A stretch of DNA of 64,000 nt from Loripinus fragilis (Eukaryota; Mollusca; Bivalvia; Lucinida; Lucinidae). The DNA is taken from positions 74,927,601-74,991,600 of the forward strand of contig OZ026522.1 of assembly GCA_964019695.1 (NCBI GenBank). Reading direction: 5' to 3'. The first letter of the stretch is position 1, and each line of letters begins with the position of its first letter. Made by a program: the position numbers and the translations under genes. Below are positions 11,101 to 23,100 of this stretch, one piece after another. The notes under the pieces are model-generated. The model saw only the letters and a list, made by a program, of their open reading frames with translations, had not been told where the DNA came from and did no database searches.

Positions 11101-14100
11101 GATAATGCTTTATGAAGGTGTTAGCTGTGGTTCTTTAAAACTCTCAATCAGACAGCTCTTCTGAGTACTCACAATATGTGAAAGGGGTACGTGCATTTAG
11201 GGGCAAATTTGGCCCCCTCTGGAGCAAAAAACTGAAAGTTGCTTTTCACCAATTTCACCCAATTGGTTTATTAGAAGAATGGTCCAAGTGTAAAATTCTG
11301 GCATTTATTTTACTTTTCTGCGCTATGGTAACAAAAATGGCCGACAAAATAGGCTTAAAATAGAGAAATTGTCATTTTGAGCCAAATTTAAGGCTTTTTC
11401 AGAATTTTTTTTTAAGAATTAGATATCAGCACAAGCGAATACCAAAAAAAACTTTTAATATATTGTTTGCCATGAGAATTCTCACCCTCTGTTAAAATAT
11501 TATTTTTTGGTATTTGCTTGTGCTCTATGTTAATTTCTCTGTCAAATGTCTTAAATATGCTCCAAAAAGGTCACTTTCCTAGTTTCAGCCTATTTTGGCA
11601 GCCATTTTTGTTACCATAGCAACGGTAAAAATAAAATCAATCCCAGACTTTTACACTTGGGCTTTTGTTCTAATAAACTAATAAGAAGAAACTTGTGAAA
11701 AGCAATTTTCATTTTTTCGCCACATAGGGGGCCAAAATAGCCTCTTGATTCACATACCTCTTTTGGTAATTAAAGCTTCAGCCAAGACATGAGCTTGCGC
11801 ATCCCAACAGTGTCACAAGAGCCGTTGCTCACACCGGGTAGGCGGCAATCAAAAACATTAATACTATCGACAAACATAAATTAAAAATCGTAAGAAACAG
11901 AGTTTTTGATTGCCATTTGTTGCCTGATTGGCAACAAATGGCAGTCAAAAACACTGTTTCTAGCGATTTTGGATCCATGTTCGTGGATTGTTAAGAGCGT
12001 TTTTGATTGTCCCCTACCCAGTGTGTTGCTACTGACTTACCTTTATGATGATTAGGAGCGCAGTGGCTCTGTGGTAGAGTGCTTGACTCGAGACCCTGGG
12101 GCCGCGGGTTTGAGCCTCACTGGCATCACTGGGTGTGGTCCTCGAGCAAGACACATTTATCCTAGCTTAGTACTGGTTCAACCCAGGAAGACCCATCCTT
12201 GTTTAACTGAAAGATTGTTGATGGGACGTAAAGAATCAAATAAAAAAAATACCTTTATAATCAATTTTAGGTGACGATGAAGTACAACATCTATAAACTG
12301 GAGGAAGAAGGACCTGCCTTTACTGTGAACGTTGCTACCTTCAGATCTAGAACTAACAGAGACAGATGTGATCTTAGAACCATAGAAGTATGTGCAAGGT
12401 CTGTATATTTACCTTATAGAATTCATGCGATACAGTCCCTTTATAATGCTTTACATGGGGTCCATAGGAATCAAACATGTTATAAGTGAATCATGTTTTA
12501 AAGGGACCATGGCCTTGACCCCATGGGCCTCGTGCACTAGTGCATCAGGTTGTCCACGGCACCTCGGAGTAATAGTTTTGATTATACTACAAACAGGCAT
12601 GAACTAACTGTATAATAGATACCTCACGTTAGAAATATCATGTGTTTGTAATGTTTTTATACTCCCCGCAAACTTTGTTTGTGGTGGGTATACTGTTTTC
12701 ACGTTGTCTGTCCGTCCATCCGTGCGTCCATCCGTCAGTAACGTTTTGTTTTTTTAATATCTTGAAGAGTCATTGCTGGATTTTTATCAAACCTTGCAAA
12801 CATGTTCATATATGCAAGACAAATACTTAAGACAAAAATTTAAGGGCTAGGGGCCAATTCTATTAGAGTTATTTCCCTTTGTAGTTCTAAATGGCTTTTA
12901 ATATAGGGTTTTATGCTTATGCTATTATAGGCCATATACAGGCCGATCAACTCCTACCACAGCTTTTGATGAAGCAATTTGATACTTTGCCTATACAATG
13001 CAGACACATTGAACATATGCATGAAGGAGTTTGTTTCAGAAAAAATAATTTTTGACAAAATGACAGCTATGAGAACTTAGACAATTTTCCCTAGTAAGGC
13101 TTTAGTATATGCATAGATGGTGCCTTCATGGGCCAATCAACTCCTACTACAGCTTTTGATGGAACAATTTGATACTTTGTGTATACAATGCATACACATT
13201 GAACATATGCATGAAGGAGTTTGGTTCAGAAAAAATAATTTTTGACAAAATGACAGCTATGAGAACTTAGACAATTTTCCCCTAATAAGATGTTTGTATA
13301 TGCATAGATGGTGCCTTCATGGGCCGATCAACTCCTACCACAGCTTTTGATGGAACATTTTGATACTTTGCCTATACAATGTAGACACATTGAACATATG
13401 CATGAAGGAGTTTGGTTCAGAAAAAATAATTTTTGACAAAATGACAGCTGTGAGAACTTAGACAATTTTTCACTAGTAAGGCTTTTGTATATGCATAGAT
13501 GGTGCCTTCATGGGCCGATCAACTCCTACCACAGCTTTTAATGGAACAATTTGATACTTTGCCTATACAATGTAGACACATTGAACATATATGCATGAAG
13601 GAGTTTGGTTCAGAAAAAATAATTTTTGACAAAATGACAGCTGTGAGAACTTTAACTTTGATGGAACATTTTGATACTTTGCCTATACAATGTAGACACA
13701 TTGAACATATGCATGAAGGAGTTTGGTTCAGAAAAAATAATTTTTGACAAAATGACAGCTGTGAGAACTTAGACAATTTTTCCCTAATAAGGCTATTGTA
13801 TATGCATAGATGGTGTCTTCATGGGCCAATCAACTCCTACCACAGCTTTTAATGGAGCAATTTGATACTTTTCCTATACAATGTAGACACATTGAACATA
13901 TGCATGAAGGAGTCTGGTTGAAATTTTTTTTTGACAAAATGACAGCTATGAGAACTTAGACAATTAATTCCTTTTATGGCTTTTGTATATGCATGGATAG
14001 TGCCTTTATGGGACGCTCAACTCCTACCACAGCTTTTGATGGAGCAATTTGATAATTTGCGGATACAATGTAGACACATTGAACATATGCATGAAGGAGT

Positions 14101-17100
14101 TTACGAGGGCTGTTCAAATATGAATGCAAGTGGCTTTATAACTTTCCTCACATATATGCTACGACAAAATAGTAAACGTTTCTATAAAGGACTATATGTC
14201 ACCTTTAAAGTGGCACCAGACCTGAAGAAAAATACAGTATACTTATCGAGTTATAGCCCTTTGAATGAGGGTCACGTGTGTATACTAACAAACTCAATGC
14301 TTCGAACATATACCAGTGATAGAGACGAGCGTATAATTTTTCTAAGAATGGGTGAAATTTCTTGAAATGTTTAAGGAAGTATCCCCATATTCTTACATAA
14401 TGATTCTGTGAAAGTTGCGAAAATCTGACATGCTTTTGATAAATTACAACGAATCGTTTTCACTAAAGTCTCTTTTATGTTTGCAAATAAATGGTCAACA
14501 AAACATCACCTTTCAGTTTTCAGTTAAACTTATCTATAACAAAATGCATGAAGCAACATTTAAACTAGTTTTAACTCAAAGACAATATGTTGATCGCTCA
14601 TACTGAGTTGTTGCTACACATTATTGATGGATAGTGGGTAATTTTTAAACGCTGAAAAGCATTTTTATTAAGTCAAAAATGCCTTAAGTGAAAGGGGTTA
14701 TAGAATTTATACTTATTTTTTTGTCATTACATTATGGCTTTATTCTAAATTTGAACGTAAACTTTAAGTTTGACCACTATAGGCGTTATTTACAATAAAA
14801 TTACTCACCTGGTCTTGAGGACTAGACAGATTGAACATATTTAAATTAATGTAAACACGTCATTAAGAAGCAGAAAAATGCTTGAAAAATTATATAAAAT
14901 GGGATAATTCTGTTAATAGAGGACGGATTATTTTGAAAACTTCCTTATGACATATTAAGCATGTTTTCAGCAAAACGCAAAGAAAACGACACAGCGATGT
15001 GTATTATTCCATCACCAGTTTATAACTCAAAATGACGTTTATCATAAAATTAATGACGTCACAAACGTGCCTGTTTACTCGAGATTGAAATGGGATTATA
15101 TAAAAATTTTCCTGCAAGCAACTTTTGGATTGTTAGTTTAACTTGCATTTAAAATTTGGTGCCATTTTGTCTAAAACTTACAAAGATATGACACTATATC
15201 GCAGATGTACCAAAACGTGCATTGCAATTTGCTTCAGAAAAACTTCAGTATACAGGAATGGCCTTTATATAAGGGTCTGTAACTCGAACAATATAGTGAT
15301 TGGTTCCTTATGTTTGGTGCCATTTTAAAGCCGACAAATAGGTCTTTCCAGAAAGGTATGACATTTTGTCGTAGCGTATATGTAAAGAAAGTTATGAAGC
15401 TACTTGCATTCATATTTGAACAGCCCTCATATAATTTTTGTTTGCACAGATTCTACCAAAATCTTCTTTCAAAACTTAGGTCTGCAGGTTTGTACTATAA
15501 CTCGCCAAGTTTTTTCACTGAATCTTACTGTGCGGCGGGTATCTAATAAGCATTGCTTATTGACTTTTTTCATTAATTCTGGTGGCATATCAGTTAAAAC
15601 TATCCTGTGTTTATAATGTATTTCTAGTTATCTCAAGTCTGGTGGTGTATCAGTTAAAGTATCCTGTGTTTGTAATGTATTTCTAGTTATCTCAAGTCTG
15701 GCGGTGTTTCTAACATGGCTATTGCCGAAGTGAAGATGCCTACAGGATGGGCACCAGTTTTGGACACGTTGGATCAGGTAAAGTCATTTATCATTTTGGT
15801 CATTCTAACCCTTAAAGCGCCACCTATAATTTGCAACAGACGACAATTGAAAATTGTGCCTCTTTTTCAAAAATAACAAATAAGGCATGATATTTCTGCT
15901 GGCAGACGATTCTGATGAAATATCATTCCTTATTTCTTTCGAATACTAGGAAAGATGTTGCAAGATTTGTCGTCTGCTGCAGTCGCTTTAAGGTCTAATT
16001 TAATTAGACTGTTCTGTTTGGGAGATACGAGTTTCAAACAATGCAAAATCACATTATCAGTGGCACATATAAATCCTAGCAGACAAAAATGGTGGAATGA
16101 TAGGAGGCTTTAATGACAAGTCCTAAGGTTATAAAACATATTTCATGCTCAACTCCACTTAATATTTTTGTTTTGTATTTATCTGGACCAGTGCAATTAG
16201 TTAAGCATGCTCCTACAATGTTAGGATCAAACAAAGTTATCTAACTTAAACAATATATCCTAATGCACTTGCTTTTGTAAAGCGACTTTTGATTGGATAA
16301 GGTAAAAAATTTGCGACAGTATATCCTGCCATATACTGTCGGAAATAATTTGACGTCATTAATTACGTCACATATCATTGGATGACATGCTGCTTAATGC
16401 AGCTTCCAATGCTTATTTGAGAGGAAATTGCCAGTGAATAATATTCAAAATTTCATTTGGGGATATGTATCGTTGGATATAGGGTCGGAAATCATGTTTT
16501 ACGGCTCCGCTTGCGGGTCGCTGTAAAACTAAATTTCCAACCATAAATCTGAGATATACCTCCCCAAATGAAAATTTTATCCCCTAACTAGTCGCTGCTA
16601 CTGACTGAGAGAAATGTCTTAATTCTGTACATAAATGTTTGCCGTGCTAGGGGTGCACGCCGCATATGTGGGTTCAACCCCCACAAAAGTTAAACAATAT
16701 AGATTCAAAATGAATTCATAGGTCTACATAATCAAAATTTTTAGCTTTAAAGTATCAATACTTTTTTATACATCAGTTAAACATTTGCTTTAGGTGCTCA
16801 ACAAAACCATCTCATTTAGATGTTTCTTTTGAGTAATCACATTATATGTTTTGGTTGAGAAATAAGAAAATGAAGTTTGTGGAAATGATCGGATCTATAA
16901 CCTTTAAACTGGAAAGTTGAATTCTATAAACACAGAGCGACAAAAATTCCAGAGTTTTGGCTACACTTAGTGCTATAGGAATATTTAAGTAATTTACTCT
17001 TTGCATACTGAATAATTTTTCATGCTTTTTAGCTCATCTGAGCCAAAGGCTCAAGGTAAGCTATTGTGATCGGTCTTCGTCCGTCATCCATAAACTTTTT

Positions 17101-20100
17101 CTTTAAACATCATCTCCTCCTGAACCACTGGTCCAAACTTAAGATAACTTCACATGAATGTTCACCATGATGTCCTCTTCCAAAATTGCAGCAATGGTTC
17201 CACTCCACTGAAGAGGAGGGCCGCCAGAGCTCCAGATAAGAAATATTTTAAACAATATTTCCTCCTGAAACACTGGCCCAAATTCAATATAATTTCAAAG
17301 AATTGTTCCTCATAATACCCTCTACCAAAATTGCATAAATGGTTCCGCACCGATGAATAAAAGGGCTACCAGAGCTCTAGATAAGAATATCTTTAAACAC
17401 TAATTCCTCCTGAACCAGTCCAAAATTCAAAATAAATAAACAGAATTGTTCCCTATGATGCACTCTACCAAAATTTCACAAATGGTTCCACTCCACCGAT
17501 CAAAGGGGCTGCCAGAGCCTTAGATGAGAAATGTGTTTAACAAAATCTCCTACCGAACCACTAGTCCAAATTAAAATAATATTATAGGAATTTTGTAAGG
17601 GAGACAAATCTTGCAAATGTGGCTGTCTTGAATGTAGAGAGTTTTCCCTTGATTCTCGGAAGATTTTTGTGTAATGGTGGATTTTCCCATACAGATAGCT
17701 ACAATAAGGATGGGATTGTCCATTATATGTTTTAAGGGATTGCGGGTAGACTTTCCTAATAAATATGTACTTCAGTCTCTGGTTTTTGCTTTTATCATAG
17801 CAAACAGTGTAGACCCCGATGAAATGTAGCATTATCAGCATTAATGAAACTGCTGATCTATCAAAATCCATAGGTGGACTTTGAGAGGAGCTATGCTTTC
17901 CTATACCTTTATGAACAGTCATTCTCATTTGAGGGACCCAGGGCCTTGTTTGTCATTTGCTGTTTTCTTTTTCAAAATTAAACTTTTTAGAAAAAAAAAT
18001 CTTTCAGAAATACCATGTTTGGATGCAGATCAGAAACTGACGTTTTGCCAGACCTGATCTGGGTCCATACTGTTTGCAAATTTTATCAACAGACAACTAA
18101 AGTTGCTGCAAGCAAGGAAAGAATTAAATGAGGATGAAGTAAATGTAGAGCTTCTTTTATTTTCACAGTTGGTCGGAGCAGACCGTATTGCTAAATATGA
18201 GTCGGATGATGATTTTGTGGAGCTCTACTTTGATGGGATTGGTCGACAGAGGGAGTGTGTGGAGTTTGACGTGATTCAGGAGATAAGAATGAATCCAAAA
18301 GAAGCCAGAGTGACTGTATATGATTATTATGAGACAAGTAAGTTACTTATTGACAATGTTCAGACAGACACCTGATCAAACTATACAGGTTAAGATAAAC
18401 AAAAGATTCAGCATAAAATTGAAAATATTTTCTTACCCATCAATTTTAACATATGTTTTGAGTGCTCAAAAGAACCGTCTCATTGAGACGGTTCTTTTGA
18501 GTACCCACAACATATGTTTTGGTTGAGAAATAAGAAAATTAAATTTTCGTTACGCACAGTCCTGAAACTAAGTAACCCAGATCTGACTACTTACTGAGCA
18601 GTTATATGAATCTTCACAGTTTGCCACTGCTTTGTTAATGTCTTGAGATTGAGGGGTTGCAGATTCGAGCCTCACCCGCGTCACTACACTGTCTCCTTGA
18701 GCAAGACACATTAAATCTATCTAAGTACTTGTTCGAACCAGGAAGAACTGTCCGAACATAACTTAAAAAATTGTTTACTGGGAATTAAATCGAGCAAAAA
18801 CTGCAATGTTAGAAAATCTCGAACGGACTCGAGGAGATATGGTTTCTACATATTTATGCCTTATTAAATAAGGCATCATAAAAAAAGAAATTTTGATGTA
18901 ATGTGGCATAGGTCCAGATAGGCTAAAATTTTCTTCGTAAAATTGCTCATATTGTCTTATCTATCAGTTTAAACATTTGTTTTGGGTGTTAAAAAGAACT
19001 GTCTCAATGAGACCGCTCTTCTGAGTACCCACAACATATGTTTTGGTTGAGAAATAAGAAAAAGAATTTTTGATGAAGCCCTCTTATCTGGAGGCCTGAT
19101 GTGGGTCTTCTTGTGAGGAAAACTTTTCTTGTTGCACGAAAACAACAATTGTCTATACACTCCTGTGCATTTATACAGTCTGATCATTGCCTTTGTTATT
19201 AACTCTCTGTGGAAAGTGTAGCAGCTAAACTCAACTACTTACAAAAGTACTGATTTCTAACAATGGGTGTTATACTATTTACTATGGGAGCGCAGTGGCT
19301 TAGTGGTAAAGTGCTTGGCTCAAGACCGAGGAGCCGCGGGTTTGAGCCTCACTGGCGTCACTGTGTTGTGTCCTTGAGCAAGAACACTAATCCTAGCTTA
19401 GTACTGGTTCAACCCAGGAAGACCCCTCCCTTTATAACTGAAAATTGTTGATGGGAGGTAAAGAATCAAATCAAACAAACAAAACAGTCTGATCATTGCC
19501 TTTGTTATTAACTCTCTGTGGAAAGTGTAGCAGCTAAACTCAACTACTTACAAAGGTACTCATTACTAACAAAGGGTGTTATACTATTTACTATGGTAAA
19601 TATTCCAAAATTTCATACACTAAAATTTCCAACACCTGTCAAAAAGGCAAAGACGAGCAGGGCAGACCCAGATCAGACTGCTTCTTAAGAAGCAGTCATA
19701 TCAAGGTCTTCCCTGTTTGTTATACTGTAATGCATTTTGTAATTTCTAGTCTTGATCATCAACTTCCATCACTAGTTGCCTGTCAGGAAGACCCAGATCA
19801 GACTGCTGACAAGCATTTTTACAGTAACTTCCATTCTTGATCATCAACATTTCATTTGAGAACAGAAATAGGGAAGTGTTAGAAATTTTAGATCATTTAT
19901 TTCGGAGCGCAGTGGCTCAGTGGTAGAGTGCTTGACTTGAGGCCGAGGGTTCGCGGCTTTGAACCTGACCGGCGTCACTTTGTTGTGTCCTTGAGCAAGA
20001 ACATTAATCCTAGCTTAGTACTGGTTCAACCCAGGAAGACCCATCCCTTTATAACTGAAAGATTGTTGATGGGACTTAAAGAATCAAATCAAACATACAA

Positions 20101-23100
20101 AAGATCATTTACCATAACGTGTGTTCTATTTCAGAGTATTCTGTAGTGACACAATATGGAATTAAGACATTCTGTGGAACAAAGCAAGAGTTACCTTTCC
20201 CTAAACCTGGAGAATCTGATCCGGATCCTACTGATGAAGATTTTATGTCACAGAGAAGAGTGGATACATCAAGAATTAGATGTAAGATTTTACCTTTTTC
20301 TTTTTAATAATATATTAACCCTTAATGTGCCAATAGCAACAAAAGCCATCTGCTTTTCTCTTCTGCTGAAATGTTTAAGAAGCCTCTATGGCAAACAGTG
20401 TGGACCCAGATCAGACTGCTCCTATATAGGAGCAGTCTGTTCTGGGTCCATGCTGTTTGCTTCTATACTTAATTAGTCAGTAATGTTAGGCAATTATTTG
20501 CAGCAGACGACTTCAGCAGGCAACATTTTTGGATGCATGTTTTTCTTGGCGCTTTAAGGGTTAATACTGAATTACAAACAGTGTAGACACTGATCAGACT
20601 GCTCTTCTGAGCTGTCTGATTTAGCAGTCTGTTCTGTGTTTACATTGTTTGACCAGGCGTATTTGTCCATTATATGATTTTATATCACAGCAAAGAATCA
20701 ATCGATCAAGACGTAAGATTATAGGGATCACACATGTCATTTAATGCATTAACACTTGCTGTTTCCCAAGGAAGCTGTTTGAACACAAAGCTGTTAGGCT
20801 GAGTATTGAAACCTCTTCCAAGACGTAAGATTATAGGGATCACATGTCATTTCATGCATTAACACTTGCCGGTTCCCAAGGAAGCTGTTTGAATACAAAG
20901 CTGTTAGGCTGAGTATTGAAACCTCTTCCACGGGACCCGACAAGTGTTAATGCAAGGAAAAGAATGTATGATAGTTATTCTTGCATATTTTACTAGATTT
21001 TCACCCAAATTCCCCTTAAAACTTCTCTAAAGATTAAACTACCCAGTTTTCTTACACTGGATTTCTCTAAACAAAATAGCGTCAGCTGTAAACTTTCAAA
21101 CGTCATTACATGCAACTTTTTGCGACCAAAACAAATGGCCAAATGATCAGTCTTGGCTGCATTGCTTTCTGTATAATGAAATGCAAACAACTCGGGGATT
21201 ATTGTCAAATTCAAATCCATGTTCAAATAATAGCATATGAATTTCATGATTTGAACATATTTTTTGTTAATTTGAAAATGGCTTCAAACAGCTCTGCCCG
21301 TAAGTTTTTATGCGAGAAATTTGCTTTAACTCCTAAATAATATATTTATAGTGAATGGTAAACAGCATAGAAACTGATCTGCGTTACACTGTTTGACTTT
21401 AAGAGCAGTCTGATCAGTGTCTACACTATTTGACCAGGTCTAGGTGGACAAATGTTTTTATATCAAAGCGAAGAGTTGTTCTATTGAGATGTTAGATTTT
21501 CCATAAGTATTTGGGCCTTTTTAAAATACTGTTATTGCATCACAAGCAGTGTAGACTCAGATCAGACTGCTCACAGTTCAGTGTTTTCATATTTGGAATG
21601 AAACTATTTTGTGAATTCTAGCTGTGAAAACCATTTCCTTTGGGAATATTGGGTTCTTACGATAGCAGAATACCGCTTAAGCTGGTACGAGGGGACGTGA
21701 GAATTGTTGCACTTTCCATTAGTTCTCATGTATAGACTCAATAAAAGTGAGTCTGCTGTTTTCTAATACTCAAGGTTCTCCCTATTTCTGAAGGATATGT
21801 TTTTCCAGATTATTTAGTTGAGAAAAGACAGAGAAAAGTGCCATATTTAGAACATTTTATCCTGTATAATGAATATTTGAGATAAAAGTTAAATCTATGG
21901 AAATAACAATTCCCTTGTGATTCGCCATCCCATATTTAAACATTTACCTCAAAGAGAAGCCATTTAACACTTTTTGCCAACACAGCAAACCAAGATCAGG
22001 CAAATGTGAAAGTTTATTTATATAATTATTCTTAGTGGGGGGAGCTTAGCATGAATATTCATGAAGGAAAGGGTTAGAGGTAAATTATATATTTTAAAAG
22101 ATTGTGTTTAAGAATTTACAGATTCATTACAACATCACAAAATCTAAAATATTTTGTTTTCTTTTTCAGCAAAGAGACTGGTAAGTTGGAATTTAATTTT
22201 GCAGGAAAATCTTGAGGAAAATCTCTTCTAGGTTGGTGAATAGGGTTGATTTTCCATAATTTGAATCTTGATAGTTCAAAGCATTTGCTGAGGTTTCTAA
22301 AATCAGAGCAGATGGCATAGAATTTAACTCTGCATGCTTGGAAATGTTCTCATGCTTTTTTGTTGTCAACATCTACAAAAAACGGCATAATTTTCCTTTC
22401 TGTTTAAATGATTAATATAAGACAACACCCAACCGGCTCTTTTCATTTGACCACTTCAGTATATCTTTTGCGCACTTCCAATTTCTTCATTTGCGCACGA
22501 TTCTGCATACCATTTGCACTTTTTTTCTCACCTCAGTAAAATTAATTAGGGGTAATTAAGCTAGTTGAAAGGCGTTACAGCTAGTATATAACTCGTTAAT
22601 AAAGGTACATTGAGCATTCTTAAGCACTATATGCATAGCTACTTCAAAGTCTATGTGAAGGTGGTAGGTTCAAGGGTTAAATTACATCTTTCACATAAAT
22701 ATCTTATGGCTCTCAACATGCTATGGTAAAATGCACTCTGACTTTCCAGGCAACAACATGAACACTAAAAGAACATGATGTCAATTGCATAATCCATGGA
22801 TATTGTACATTTGAAGAAAGAACTTTGCACAATAATTAAAAGTACCATCAATGAAAACGTCACTGACTTCATTTTACAGGTACGGTTACCTGTACAAGTC
22901 ATTTTCTCACGCCACTAATCACTAATTGCTCTTGATTAGGGTGCAAAAATCGTGCGCAATTGAAATTGCAAAAAGTGTGCAAAAGATGTCATTGCTAATT
23001 GCAAAAAGTGCGCAAATGCAAGGCGCCCCACTTAACACCAAACAACAGAAAACTGTTATTATCATGCTCATTACCTAATTCAATTTGCTTTCATTTGGTT

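Larger units (their letters stand above)
12657..15572 (+). mobile_element. Helentron/pearl-like element (family H1) with internal 190-bp repeats, itself split by a mariner-like insert
   Basis: The left end is TTATACTCCCCGCAAAC, followed by a GTCCGTCCATCCGT track, a spacer, about 6.5 copies of a roughly 190-bp repeat (12951-14103), then past the insert at 14104-15429 the right end GTGCGGCGGGTAT followed by the palindrome AATAAGCATTGCTTATT. The roughly 12-bp inverted ends, internal repeats, a hairpin at one end only and no target duplication are the layout of non-autonomous Helentrons (pearl, DINE-1 type). A second copy in the opposite orientation is at 58983-60439. No Rep/helicase is encoded. 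Confidence 0.8.
18338..20134. other. Intron 5
   Basis: No exon seen. It contains MITE-D copies (18372-18545, 18955-19065), a worn SINE-1 (18640-18800), an intact SINE-1 within a 113-bp direct repeat (19175-19596) and a SINE-1 next to exon 6 (19904-20101). Confidence 0.8.

Noticed and set aside
12055..12130. Functional tRNA gene (A box and B box present)
   Set aside because: It does not close an acceptor stem and continues into a body shared with at least eight other copies; it is a SINE head. The same holds for the copies near 19290, 19905, 52090 and 58680 and for SINE-2 at 26640.
12388..12393. Alternative exon 3 donor GAA/GTATGT
   Set aside because: It scores well as a motif but leaves phase 0, whereas exon 4 needs two bases; the donor at 12399 fits phase and family alignment.
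13499..13776. Overlapping plus and minus open frames of 82 and 85 residues
   Set aside because: Both fall in the 190-bp repeats of element H1 and repeat the same peptides.
17500..17928. 142-residue minus-strand frame, the longest minus-strand open frame in the window
   Set aside because: No domain, no splice signals that link it to a neighbour, and composition like the surrounding AT-rich intron. A homology search could change this.
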